A DNA stretch of 64,000 nt from Bacillus_BD sp050389805 (GTDB taxonomy: Bacteria; Bacillota; Bacilli; Bacillales; Cytobacillaceae): the NCBI RefSeq assembly GCF_050389805.1, contig NZ_CP130945.1:4588001-4652000 (forward strand), given 5' to 3'. Each line of letters starts with the position of its first letter. The first letter of the stretch is position 1. Positions 26,252-35,441 of the stretch are shown here, in pieces. A program made the translations under genes and the position numbers. Under the pieces are notes generated by a model. It was not told the origin of the DNA. It did no database searches and saw only the letters and a list, made by a program, of their open reading frames with translations.

Positions 26252-27958
26252 TTATTTATTTAAGAATCCATATTGAATTTCTCCACTGTTATCTCGAGAA
26301 ATAAATAAACGTTTGTTGAATTCAGGATTTTCTGAAGGGTAATCTTCTCGGTAATGCGCTCCTCTACTTTCTTTTCTTTCTAACATGGTCCGCAATAAGA
26401 TTTTTGAAAGTATAAAGTAATTCCTCAATTTTACCGCAAGCTTTCTAGTAGACCGCTCCTTAAATAACAAGCCTATTTCCAACTTCTTTGAAAGAACCTC
26501 TATTCTTTCAAGCGCATTTAAAAGCCCCTTTTCCGAGCGAATGACATTACCATGATACCACATAACCTCATTGATGTTCTCTATAATCTCATGGGCTTGA
26601 CCTTTTATTTCATGTGTAGCTCCATCTGTGTAAATTTCAGTTTTACCAAATCCCTCGAACATCTTTGCAACTTGAGTCTTTCCTTCAGATTCACTAATTT
26701 CATAAGGTACTACCGTTCTTACATATTCGCCACAATCTATGGCAGCACGTTTTCCAAATACCATACATGCACCTGTAGAATTTCCACCTAGACGATTGGC
26801 ACCTTCAATATTACATGAAAGTTCACCAATCGCATATAATCCATTTATTCCTGTTCGTCCATAGGTGTCAATATAGACTCCACCGTTACTCGCATGTGCG
26901 AAAGGTGCGATTCGAACTTCATTTTCAATTAAATCGATATTTTTCTCTTTCAACCAATCTAAATATACTGTATAAAATTCTTCTTTGTTCTCATACAATT
27001 TAGGATCATAGATTAATTCGAATCCTTTTTCACTATGCGTTTCGATGATTTGTTTCATCATTGCAATATCAAAGTATTTCGATTCCATCGAATGTGTAAA
27101 TGGACCGTGGGTGCTTCTACTTTCTAGGCATTCTCTTTTAGATAAATACTCAGGTAAGTAAGGATCAAGGATACTATTCCCGTTTTCATCAATCATATCC
27201 TCACAATACATCAACGTATGTTCACCGAATAGAGTTTTATATTTTGGTGTCGTGATTCCCGGGATAAATTGAATAAATTCCATATTGACTAAACTTGCAC
27301 CCGCTTCTAGCGCGAGAATATGACCTGATCCATCTACATCATTTGGATTTAGATTATGCTTATAAATACTTCCAAATCCACCAGTAGCCAAAATAGCCGC
27401 CTTACATTTAACTAAAATAAATTCATTATGCTCATCTAAAAGAACTGCTCCAACAATGCGTTTTTCTTTTTGAATCAAAGTCACTACAACTGACTTTTCC
27501 ATGATGTTTAGACCCTCATATTGAGCAAAAATTTCATTTACATTTTTTCGAATTCTATCCCAGTCGCTTAATAAATAGATATCTCGAGAATTTTCAGCAA
27601 AACAAGCTTTTCGTTCCCCTTCGAGTTTCTTAGCATTAACACCTATGTCTTGATACTCCTTTACTCTTTCAGGAATCTCTTTAACATATACTTCAGCAAG
27701 ATCTTTACGATGCATTCCGCGACTTAACGCCTCAATATCGCTTAAAAATGTTTGTTGATCTTCTTCATCTTTAGTGACTTGTGTTCCCAGTGAAGCTTTC
27801 AAAGGATAAAAGCTTGAACCAGAGGCTACTTTTGACTTGGTTACCATCAATACTTGATGTCCTTGATCAGCTAGTTCTTTTGTTACTTTTATTCCAGATA
27901 ATCCACTTCCCGCAACTAATATGTCTGTTTTGATTTTTCTATTAAACGTAATCATCAT
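26252..27958 (-). CDS. FAD-dependent oxidoreductase of the fumarate reductase/L-aspartate oxidase family
   Basis: The 568-residue flavoprotein has the FAD motif ILVAGSGLSGIKVTKELADQ at the N terminus and AAILATGGFGSIYKHNLNP in the middle. PFAHASNGGVYIDTYGRTGI and IEGANRLGGNSTGACMVFG are the typical substrate- and FAD-binding blocks, and a succinate-dehydrogenase-like helical C-terminal domain follows. The family oxidises or reduces dicarboxylates such as aspartate, succinate or fumarate. The segment where catalytic Arg residues are expected reads SRSTHGPFTHSMESKYFD, which differs from both SdhA and NadB, so the substrate is open. No iron-sulfur or membrane-anchor subunit gene is adjacent. It is 15 bp after the symporter gene, so uptake and oxidation of one compound is likely. 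Confidence 0.85.
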   Translation of the reverse strand: MMITFNRKIKTDILVAGSGLSGIKVTKELADQGHQVLMVTKSKVASGSSFYPLKASLGTQVTKDEEDQQTFLSDIEALSRGMHRKDLAEVYVKEIPERVKEYQDIGVNAKKLEGERKACFAENSRDIYLLSDWDRIRKNVNEIFAQYEGLNIMEKSVVVTLIQKEKRIVGAVLLDEHNEFILVKCKAAILATGGFGSIYKHNLNPNDVDGSGHILALEAGASLVNMEFIQFIPGITTPKYKTLFGEHTLMYCEDMIDENGNSILDPYLPEYLSKRECLESRSTHGPFTHSMESKYFDIAMMKQIIETHSEKGFELIYDPKLYENKEEFYTVYLDWLKEKNIDLIENEVRIAPFAHASNGGVYIDTYGRTGINGLYAIGELSCNIEGANRLGGNSTGACMVFGKRAAIDCGEYVRTVVPYEISESEGKTQVAKMFEGFGKTEIYTDGATHEIKGQAHEIIENINEVMWYHGNVIRSEKGLLNALERIEVLSKKLEIGLLFKERSTRKLAVKLRNYFILSKILLRTMLERKESRGAHYREDYPSENPEFNKRLFISRDNSGEIQYGFLNK

Positions 27959-27973
27959 TTCACCTAGTAATCA

Positions 27974-29470
27974 TTAAACTGCTTTTTTTCGATCGTAATA
28001 CGTAAGATCGTCATCATCTGCTTTACTTTTACCAGGGAACAACAGACTAAACACATAACCGAATACTAATGAAGCCACTAAATTAATGATTGAGTATGCC
28101 CAAATAGATATATCAGTAAAGTATGAAACATAGATCGCTACTAGCGTTGTTGTAATAAATCCTAAAATAGCTCCCGTTGAATTGGCTTTTTTCGTCATAA
28201 CCCCTAGTGTAAATGTTCCACCAATAATCCCCAGCGCTAAGCCCATTAAGCCATTAAACCACGAATACGCTGAACCGATGTCAGAATATGCGAGAAAGAT
28301 GGCAAATGCGATCGAAAAGATCCCAACCAGGGTTGATACGTTTCGAGCAATTTTTGTACTTGCTTCATCACTCAAATTTGGTTTAATTACTTTTTGAATA
28401 TCTAACGTCCAGCTTGTCGCCACACTATTCAAGCCTGTTGAAAGAGTCGATTGACCAGCAGCAAATAGTCCTGCAATTAATAGACCAGATATCCCATTAG
28501 GAAGCTCACTAACAATAAAGTTAGCAAAGATTAAGTCTCCACTTCCCGTCGGCATCTCTCCACCTTTTTGAGTATAAAAAGCATACAACCCTGTTCCAAT
28601 AAAGAAAAACATTGTTGCTGTACCTAGAGATAAAAGACCATTTAACAAAGTCATTTTATTCATTTCTTTTAAATCATCTGTTGTCAAATAACGTTGTACC
28701 ATATCTTGACTTGAAATATAAGAGAATGCTGTGGATAACCCAGCACCAACAATTAGAAGTAAAACACTATTATTAACAAAATTTGCATCAAATACGGGCA
28801 TATCCGTAAAAAACTTTTGGTCCTCGATCCCTACGCGTACCACTTCACCAATCCCACCATTTACTGATAGAAGGAGAATAACTAAAGCAAATACACCGCC
28901 GCCGATTAATACAATACCTTGGATAAAGTCTGTCCAAAGTACAGATTTAATACCACCAAACGCTGAGTAAATGGTAGCAATAACACCCATAAATAGAATG
29001 ATTAAGATTGTGTTAATTCCTGTCACAGATGCTAAGGCAATTGCCGGTAAATACATAATAATGGACATACGTCCAATTTGATATACAATGAAAAGAATAC
29101 TTCCAATCACTCTCATTTTTCGATCAAATCGACGCTCTAAATACTCATAGGCTGTATCTAAATTTAACTTTTTATATACAGGAAGGAAGACAAACATTGC
29201 AATTGGAACCGCAATAAATAACCCTAGTTGGGCAAACCAGAGCTCCCACGATCCTAAGTATGAATTCCCTGCTAACGATAGAAATGATATTGGACTCAAT
29301 AAAGTCGCAAATAAACTTACTGACGTCACATACCAAGGTATTGTTCCGTCCCCTTTGAAAAATTCTTTTCCTTTCATTTCTTTTTTTGCTACCGCGATAC
29401 CAATCCATAGAATTAGCATCAGGTACGCGAATAAAATAATGTAATCGATTAGTGCGAATTTACCTGTCAT
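27974..29470 (-). CDS. Sodium:solute symporter (SSS family)
   Basis: The 498-residue membrane protein has about 13 helices. The family signature is seen in FGGIKSVLWTDFIQGIVLIG near residue 165, and MVQRYLTTDDLKEMNKMTLL follows further on. SSS transporters import sugars, amino acids, carboxylates, vitamins or sialic acids with Na+. The gene precedes the flavoprotein gene by 15 bp and should be expressed with it. The substrate is therefore probably the substrate of that oxidoreductase, perhaps a carboxylate. A sialic-acid symporter is a remote alternative given the sialic-acid type genes nearby, but nothing specific in the sequence supports it. Confidence 0.9.
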   Translation of the reverse strand: MTGKFALIDYIILFAYLMLILWIGIAVAKKEMKGKEFFKGDGTIPWYVTSVSLFATLLSPISFLSLAGNSYLGSWELWFAQLGLFIAVPIAMFVFLPVYKKLNLDTAYEYLERRFDRKMRVIGSILFIVYQIGRMSIIMYLPAIALASVTGINTILIILFMGVIATIYSAFGGIKSVLWTDFIQGIVLIGGGVFALVILLLSVNGGIGEVVRVGIEDQKFFTDMPVFDANFVNNSVLLLIVGAGLSTAFSYISSQDMVQRYLTTDDLKEMNKMTLLNGLLSLGTATMFFFIGTGLYAFYTQKGGEMPTGSGDLIFANFIVSELPNGISGLLIAGLFAAGQSTLSTGLNSVATSWTLDIQKVIKPNLSDEASTKIARNVSTLVGIFSIAFAIFLAYSDIGSAYSWFNGLMGLALGIIGGTFTLGVMTKKANSTGAILGFITTTLVAIYVSYFTDISIWAYSIINLVASLVFGYVFSLLFPGKSKADDDDLTYYDRKKAV

Positions 29471-29787
29471 ATTAAATAAATAACTCCTCTCGTTCTAGTT
29501 GTTTACACGTTTTCCTCAACCTATGTTCGTTGTTGTAACTTTATCTGTTGAGGAGTATTATTCATTTCCTAAAGCTTTTATCTAAAACATTTCCGCTTTA
29601 GGTAACTTAGACTGTTAATATTATCCATAAATTTATTGCCTCTTTTAAGCAAATTACATACTACTTATACCTTGTTACAGAACTAATAAATTTATTCATT
29701 TTTATACATTTGGGTCTTTCTTTCCGATAAAGTTTTGTGTGGTAACTATCCAGAAATTTCTTTATTTTTACCCAATAAATTAACAAA

Positions 29788-29821
29788 ACCAGTGAAATTT
29801 ACTCCTTAAAATTCCACTGGT
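29788..29821 (-). terminator. Stem-loop in the 29471-30097 gap
   Basis: ACCAGTGAAATTT (29788-29800) pairs with AAATTCCACTGGT (29809-29821), with one mismatch and an 8-base loop. T-rich sequence follows on both strands. It probably ends the transcript of the formyltransferase-fold gene. Nothing else in 29471-30097 looks like a gene; the part near 29470 should carry the symporter promoter. Confidence 0.6.
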
Positions 29822-30097
29822 CTTTTCAGAGCTGATCTTTGTCTCCCACTGCCTTATTTTTATTTCTAAAATTTATTTTATTAATTAATTGCATTAATAA
29901 AATAGAGCAGGGCGTTTATTCTCTTTTATGTTAATTTTAATACTATTTGCACTAAAAGCATGAGGTTCCCCCAAAAAAAGAAAACCCGTTCCAATTTTAC
30001 TTTAAAGTAAGGAGTTAACTAGTAATGTTTACATAAATTTATACTCACGCTACCCTAGAGAGTCTACCATTATTTTTTCAAAAAGGAGTTTTCCCTC

Positions 30098-30829
30098 CTA
30101 CTCTATCTTTATATACTTATCTTCTTTATATAGTTTTAAAAACTCTTTTGCTTTATCTTCATTAAAATCCTTTATTTTTGAATACCTTATCTCTCTTTCC
30201 CTATCTTGTTTATACGGAATAATATTAAATATTTTGTTCTGTAATATTAAATCATTTAATTGGTCGATTGTTTTCTTGACAGCAATCATACCTACTTCAA
30301 ACCTATCATAGCTTCCATTTTCTAAATTTACAGATTTAATAATATCTCCCGAATCTAAACCTTTTGATAAGTAATGAATGGTACCGCCTATCATATCATA
30401 ACGTTTATCGTATTGTGCCCAAAAATTACAAGCAGCACCTCTATAAAATGGAGATAAACCCATGTGAAGGTTTATACATTTCTTATCAATTAAAAAGTCA
30501 ATCAACGGTTCTTTAATATACGATGACCCAAATACAATAAAAATATCAGAGTTCATAAATTCGTTAATTTGATCGAAGTCGATTTTTGAAAGAGAACCTT
30601 TTTCTATTTCTTTTAAGTTATTTGCTAATATAGTTGTATTATCACCAAATACATTTCTTTCAGCGGATTTAACATAACTAAAATACTCATTTAGGATAGG
30701 CGAAACATTACTATTTGTTGACACAGAACTAGTCGTTTCTATTATTGCATTAACATCGAAGTTCTTGGAAAGACTATTAATTAGATATTTATGTCTTAGT
30801 CCATTAGACGTAAAAACTGTTACTTTCAT
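30098..30829 (-). CDS. Formyltransferase-fold enzyme, putative sugar N-formyltransferase
   Basis: This 243-residue protein has the catalytic pattern of the methionyl-tRNA/sugar formyltransferase fold. KCINLHMGLSPFYRGAACNF holds the Asn-x-His pair, and LSKGLDSGDIIKSVN holds the catalytic Asp. It is shorter than methionyl-tRNA formyltransferase and lacks its C-terminal tRNA-binding domain, so a small-molecule or sugar substrate is more likely. It starts five bases after a polysaccharide-deacetylase-like gene. The pairing suggests that an acetyl group is removed from an amino sugar and a formyl or other one-carbon group is added, but this order is inference. A short hairpin overlaps the stop codon. 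Confidence 0.75.
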   Translation of the reverse strand: MKVTVFTSNGLRHKYLINSLSKNFDVNAIIETTSSVSTNSNVSPILNEYFSYVKSAERNVFGDNTTILANNLKEIEKGSLSKIDFDQINEFMNSDIFIVFGSSYIKEPLIDFLIDKKCINLHMGLSPFYRGAACNFWAQYDKRYDMIGGTIHYLSKGLDSGDIIKSVNLENGSYDRFEVGMIAVKKTIDQLNDLILQNKIFNIIPYKQDREREIRYSKIKDFNEDKAKEFLKLYKEDKYIKIE

Positions 30830-30834
30830 ATTTT

Positions 30835-31740
30835 TCAGACCTCCTTTAAAATATCAGCACAATCTATTCTATCTATTTCATAATTATTATTACTCCCCTT
30901 TTTATGTGCTAAAAACGCATATTCAATACCCAATTCTTCTAGAACTCTGATACTTTCTGTGTTATATTTTCCACACGGATAGGCAGCAACCGTTACTTCT
31001 TGTTGTATAATTTCTTCTAAAATAGTTTTATTAAGTTTAAAGTCCTCATACTGTTCTTCATAATCTAATCTATCTAAATTAGTAGAATGCAAATGTGTAT
31101 GAAGACCAATTTTATGCCCTTTATCTGCTAGAGATTTAATATCTTCTTTATTCATCCATAATTTATCCCTTAGTGTATCTATTTCAACTTTTTCCTTTAT
31201 CATATTATCCATAATGTTAAAATAATCATCCTTTAGGATCTCATCTCTAAAATATCTAAATTTCCGATCATTAAAAGAATAAAATGTTGAATCCTTTAGA
31301 TATTGGTTAAAATCTACATTATTACAAATTTTCTCGCAATCAACTTGACTCAATTTTTCGACTTCAATAAAAAATTTATTATAAAAATCATCTATGTCAG
31401 CAAAAAAGTAGTTTCTGAAATTTCTATAGGCTTCTAATTTATCAAGATTCCCTAATGTTGGATTTGTGTTTATATTCCATATAGCCTTTAACCCATACTT
31501 TTCTAGTACAGGTAAAGCAATATCAAGTTGCTCCTTTAATCCATCATCAAAAGAAAAGCATACCTGATTTGTTTTCAGAGACTTTTCTTTATACATCTGT
31601 AACCAATTATCTGCAGATAAAACTTCGTATTTGTCACTATTAATAATACTCTCTAGTTCTAATGAACTTAAACTTCCTTGCGCTTTTTTGTATCTATTGT
31701 TATCGTGAAAGTAATGAAACATAACTGAAAAAGTCATCAT
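30835..31740 (-). CDS. Polysaccharide deacetylase family (NodB-homology) protein
   Basis: The 301-residue protein has NodB-type motifs: CFSFDDGLKEQLDIALPVLE (the DD metal/catalytic motif), KIGLHTHLHSTNLDR (the HxxxH-type motif) and VAAYPCGKYNTESIRVLEEL. No signal peptide is seen, so it probably acts in the cytoplasm on a nucleotide-linked or lipid-linked sugar rather than on the mature wall. That fits its tight coupling (4 intervening bases) to the formyltransferase-fold gene. GAGGAGG lies a few bases before two adjacent ATGs at 31740 and 31737; the second has the better spacing. The region upstream contains the remnant of a neuB gene. Confidence 0.82.
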   Translation of the reverse strand: MMTFSVMFHYFHDNNRYKKAQGSLSSLELESIINSDKYEVLSADNWLQMYKEKSLKTNQVCFSFDDGLKEQLDIALPVLEKYGLKAIWNINTNPTLGNLDKLEAYRNFRNYFFADIDDFYNKFFIEVEKLSQVDCEKICNNVDFNQYLKDSTFYSFNDRKFRYFRDEILKDDYFNIMDNMIKEKVEIDTLRDKLWMNKEDIKSLADKGHKIGLHTHLHSTNLDRLDYEEQYEDFKLNKTILEEIIQQEVTVAAYPCGKYNTESIRVLEELGIEYAFLAHKKGSNNNYEIDRIDCADILKEV

Positions 31741-31805
31741 TAATCCTCCTCTAAATTATTCTAAGATAGAATCCTATCCATTTAAATAACCTTATTTATT
31801 TTTTC

Positions 31806-32037
31806 CTAATATGATATATATTTCCCACCATTGTTAGCATTGTTAAATTTAACATCACTAGCATTAAGTTTATTTGTAACAATCGTAGCAAAGGCAAAAT
31901 CAATTATTACCGGTTTTTCTGGCGTTGATTCCTTCTTCAACCCTCATTTCGACCATCTCACTACTAGATACAACAAACCATTAATTCTCAATTGTTTCGT
32001 GAAATGCTCTCTGTTACTCTTGCATACCACCAAGGCT
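31806..32037 (-). pseudogene. Decayed fragment of a second neuB (sialic acid synthase) gene
   Basis: The minus strand encodes, in shifting frames, a series of segments that line up with residues about 226-297 of the intact NeuB at 41185-42228. ALVVCKSNREHFTKQ matches ALGASVLERHFTDSK, SSSEMVEMR matches GSAEIAKMR, and GLKKESTPEKPVIIDFAFAT matches GGKKEAAKEEQVTIDFAFAT. Stops and at least one frameshift separate the segments, and the frame ends at a TAG at 31806-31808 without a normal SAF domain. The gene therefore cannot be functional. It shows that a second nonulosonic-acid synthase once lay in this cluster. Confidence 0.78.
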
Positions 32038-32639
32038 TTTTATATAATGTTATTTTTCACAAAAACAAAACAATTATACCACATCTAGTTTCCTTTTTCA
32101 GTTAAAATTGAAATACATTTAGTAAATTAGTCTCATTTGACCTACATGTTGATATTAACCGATACCTACCTAATTCATATTGTGAAGAAAGAAAATCAAT
32201 ATGGGATAAATTAATTAGGTAGAATGATTTCGAAGATATTAAATACATTGAGGAGAATACCGTTTGATGTATATAAGTGATACCATATCTTTTATTGTAT
32301 GCGTTATGATTCTAAGAGCAGCACAGTTGAATAATAAAACGTGTCTGTCGCAAAGCGAAAGGTAGGATCCCGTTAGAAAGAGAAAGTCGGAAGTACTACC
32401 GATTTGTACCTATTGCTTAAATATACACATTAGTGACCAACAGATAGTATTCTAATTTTTCAAGTAAATGTTGAGACAGAAAAAACCTAGTTAGACCCTA
32501 AACAGTGGGTTTCAAGGGATCAATAGCAAAAGACAAAACGTAATGCCAAATTTGGGCTCAATGTATTTATTATCTATCTTATTGTAAAGTAAATTATTAA
32601 TAACAGTACTATTAAACACTGTAAAAGATTTTATCAATA
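32038..32639. other. Long AT-rich gap, probably decayed sequence
   Basis: No intact gene is supported here. A short plus-strand frame at about 32340-32422 has protein-like composition, with RKAKGRIPLERESRKYYRFV before a stop, but there is no start codon and no family I recognise. Together with the neuB fragment next to it, the gap looks like the site of a deleted operon. Confidence 0.35.
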
Positions 32640-32683
32640 AAAAACCTATAAAATAGTATTTAAATACTATTTTATAGGTTTTT
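32640..32683. terminator. Perfect 44-bp palindrome downstream of tagH
   Basis: The 22-base arms 32640-32661 and 32662-32683 are exact reverse complements with no spacer. The outer ends are A5 and T5. It lies 38 bp after the tagH stop and would act as a bidirectional terminator. Confidence 0.75.
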
Positions 32684-32721
32684 AGCGTTAATGATATATC
32701 AGCTACTATCAAATCTAAAGG

Positions 32722-34308
32722 TTAGTTATTAAAATTGATAATTCTTAATTCATCAATGGCTCCAGTATATGACATGATAATTACAAAGTCATATTTATTC
32801 CCATGATATAGTAAGGTATTATCCCATTTAAGATGAGGCTCTCCGATTGTTTCAATTACTTCTGTTATTGATAAGGCACTATTAATGGTGATTTTAACTG
32901 TATCAACAGTATTATCAATATATAAATATTCGACATTATTAAATTGTTGTTCTCCCCCTATTTGTTTACCAATCATAGGTACTAATTCCTCTAAGGGTGG
33001 AGAAAAGTCGATTAACACATCTAATTTAGCAACTATTTCATTATCATCCAATTCTGACTCTAAAGGAGACATAAGTTTACTACTAATCCAACCTGTATCG
33101 TTACTAAGATTAGTAGTAATTACATTCAACCATTCATCTCCATTAATGTCTTGCTTTGTACCAATCACCTGGAATGACTGACCAAAATTAGCTATTCCTA
33201 CAGCAATACTATTAATATCCGGACTAATTCTAATATTAGCCTTAGATACATTTATATATCGAATATCTTTATCATCCACAACTTCTTCATCATTATTCGC
33301 TGGCTTTTCTATAATAGACGTTACAGGTTCAGGTTCTTCCTTCAAAAAGTAGGACAATACATTAGTATTAAGAACAGTGAATAAAATAACTATTAAAAGT
33401 ATGATTGGGATTATTAACCACTTAAACACAGATTTTTTCTTTTTTCGATTTTTTTTTGAGTGTCTTTGAGGAACTATTCCTTCATATTCATTTAAATTCG
33501 TTACTCGTTCTTGTTCCCTTAATTTACTACGTTTTTCTATGACAAGTTGTTTAAAGTTCTTTTGATCCTCTTTTGACATAGCTTTAAATTCTTTTAAGAA
33601 GTTTTCATACTGCGGAATAATTTCTTCAATAGTACCATACGCTTTCACCTCTCCAGCTTCTAACCATAGAGCTTTTTGACAGAACTTCTTAACTTGTCCG
33701 ATTGAATGACTGATAAAGAAAATAGTTTTACCTTTTTGTTTAAACTCATTCATTTTATCTAAACATTTATCAGCAAACGTCTGATCCCCGACAGATAATG
33801 CTTCGTCAATCACTAAAATATCTGGATCCATATTAACCGAGATTGCAAATCCTAGGCGCGACTTCATACCACTAGAATAACTTTTAACAGGTTGATCAAT
33901 GAACTTTCCGATATCAGCAAAATCAATTATATCAGGGATTAATTCATCAATCTGTTTTTTACTAAAACCAAGCATTAAACATTTTAGTTCAATATTTTCT
34001 CTACCAGTTAAATTATTATTTAATCCTGACGCAATAGCTATTAATGATGCAGTACCTTTAATTTCTATCTCACCAAATGTAGGCGGAATAATACCCGCTA
34101 TTAAATTCGCTAATGTAGACTTTCCAGCGCCGTTAACTCCTATTAAACCGATAACATCGCCTTTTTTAGCGGTAAAACTAATATTCTGTAAAGCATAGAA
34201 ATCTTCTCCAAAATGGTCTGGTATCAATATATCTAAAAGTTTTTCTGAGTTTTTCTTATACATTTTATATTTCTTTGTTACTTTGTTAAAAATAATCGAA
34301 TAACTCAT
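32722..34308 (-). CDS. tagH: ABC transporter ATPase, TagH type, with C-terminal SH3-like domain
   Basis: The 528-residue protein matches the length of B. subtilis TagH. The N-terminal ATPase has Walker A GLIGVNGAGKSTLANLIAG, signature VKSYSSGMKSRLGFAI and Walker B ILVIDEALSVGDQTF. A basic, Lys-rich stretch precedes one membrane segment (near residues 295-315). The external C-terminal part has an SH3-like region, VSKANIRISPDINSIAVGI. TagGH exports wall teichoic acid across the membrane. Here the pair is embedded in a sialic-acid type cluster, so it may carry that polymer instead. Whether a second, housekeeping tagGH exists elsewhere cannot be judged from this window. Confidence 0.88.
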   Translation of the reverse strand: MSYSIIFNKVTKKYKMYKKNSEKLLDILIPDHFGEDFYALQNISFTAKKGDVIGLIGVNGAGKSTLANLIAGIIPPTFGEIEIKGTASLIAIASGLNNNLTGRENIELKCLMLGFSKKQIDELIPDIIDFADIGKFIDQPVKSYSSGMKSRLGFAISVNMDPDILVIDEALSVGDQTFADKCLDKMNEFKQKGKTIFFISHSIGQVKKFCQKALWLEAGEVKAYGTIEEIIPQYENFLKEFKAMSKEDQKNFKQLVIEKRSKLREQERVTNLNEYEGIVPQRHSKKNRKKKKSVFKWLIIPIILLIVILFTVLNTNVLSYFLKEEPEPVTSIIEKPANNDEEVVDDKDIRYINVSKANIRISPDINSIAVGIANFGQSFQVIGTKQDINGDEWLNVITTNLSNDTGWISSKLMSPLESELDDNEIVAKLDVLIDFSPPLEELVPMIGKQIGGEQQFNNVEYLYIDNTVDTVKITINSALSITEVIETIGEPHLKWDNTLLYHGNKYDFVIIMSYTGAIDELRIINFNN

Positions 34309-34418
34309 TTTTTCTCTCCATTTATAATTACATTTTTTATTATCGCAATAAAACTACACAAAAATACGGATTTTATGACGAATATAAAAACACTAAAATT
34401 ACATCCATTTATTAAATG

Positions 34419-34453
34419 GATAAAGAGGCTAATAATAATCTAGCCCCTTTATC
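34419..34453 (-). terminator. Inverted repeat between tagG and tagH
   Basis: GATAAAGAGGCT (34419-34430) pairs with AGCCCCTTTATC (34442-34453), with one mismatch. No clear T-tract follows on the minus strand, so it may be an attenuating or mRNA-stabilising hairpin rather than a full terminator. Confidence 0.4.
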
Positions 34454-34496
34454 AAATAGATAAAATAAACCGTCTTTAATTTATCACGAGTAAAAA

Positions 34497-35327
34497 TCAA
34501 ATAAAATCTACAAAACGATTACGGAATTTAATATGGATCATAGAACCGATAAAGAATATAATCGCTATTATACACCAGAAGTATAATGTATATTCCCAAT
34601 TTTCTATCGGATACCAACCTAAACCTAATATTGAGGCTCGATACCCTTCCGCTAAGTAATATATAGGACTTAACTTCAAAATTGTATGGATAATTTCCGG
34701 TTGAAGATTATACGGCGGCCACAAAAAAGGTGATAAATAAATTAGAATACGAACCACTGAACCAAGTAACATTTGAAAGTCTCGTATAATCGTTGATATT
34801 GTTGATGTTATCAAAGATAAGGACACTAAAAAAATGATTGTTGAAACTATAAAGTAAGGGAGCTGAATATAATATTTGTTAATAGGATATCCAATAAATT
34901 GAAAAATAATCAGAACTACTCCTAGTAACATTAAATGTTGATATAGCCTTGTAAATATGACAAAGGTTGGTACAACACTCATAGGAAAACTCATTTTTGA
35001 AATCATATTTAGTCTAGAAAAAATTGACTTAGAACCCTGCACTATCGATTGATTAATAAAGAACCAAAGAATCATGCCTGAAAGCATCCAGGGAAAATAA
35101 GGGATGAATTCTCCATTCATTTCAACATCAGCCCGTCCAGACCCCCCGTGTATTCCATAACCAAATACAAACCATAATATAGTTATTTGAATCATAGGGT
35201 TAATAATTTCCCATAGTATCCCAAGATAGGTATTGTTAGTAGTACTTTTCATTTCATAGACAGATAAACGTCTAACTAAATATAAGTTTTTTATTTGTTC
35301 TTTTATGATTGTCATTACTGAACGCAT
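34497..35327 (-). CDS. tagG: ABC-2 type polysaccharide/teichoic acid exporter permease, TagG type
   Basis: The 276-residue membrane protein has six predicted helices and family motifs NTYLGILWEIINPMIQITIL and IYLSPFLWPPYNL. The ABC-2 permeases of this type carry lipid-linked teichoic acid or O-antigen chains. It lies upstream of tagH on the same strand, with about 190 bp between them that contain an inverted repeat. AAGGAT precedes the ATG. Together with TagH it makes a complete exporter, so this cluster does not need the Wzx/Wzy route used by the first cluster. Confidence 0.88.
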   Translation of the reverse strand: MRSVMTIIKEQIKNLYLVRRLSVYEMKSTTNNTYLGILWEIINPMIQITILWFVFGYGIHGGSGRADVEMNGEFIPYFPWMLSGMILWFFINQSIVQGSKSIFSRLNMISKMSFPMSVVPTFVIFTRLYQHLMLLGVVLIIFQFIGYPINKYYIQLPYFIVSTIIFLVSLSLITSTISTIIRDFQMLLGSVVRILIYLSPFLWPPYNLQPEIIHTILKLSPIYYLAEGYRASILGLGWYPIENWEYTLYFWCIIAIIFFIGSMIHIKFRNRFVDFI

Positions 35328-35441
35328 AAGCTAATCCTTCCTACTTAGAAATTCTTCAAAATACATTTCCTGTTAAAAATTAGTTTGATATTAATGCTAA
35401 CTAATTTTAAATTCATTCTACAGATAGAATATTTATGCTAA

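Noticed and set aside
31831..32088. An 85-codon plus-strand frame
   Set aside because: It is the antisense of the decayed neuB fragment; the similarity to NeuB is on the minus strand.
32512..32712. A 66-codon minus-strand frame after tagH
   Set aside because: It runs through the 44-bp palindrome, has no ribosome binding site and no likeness to a known family.
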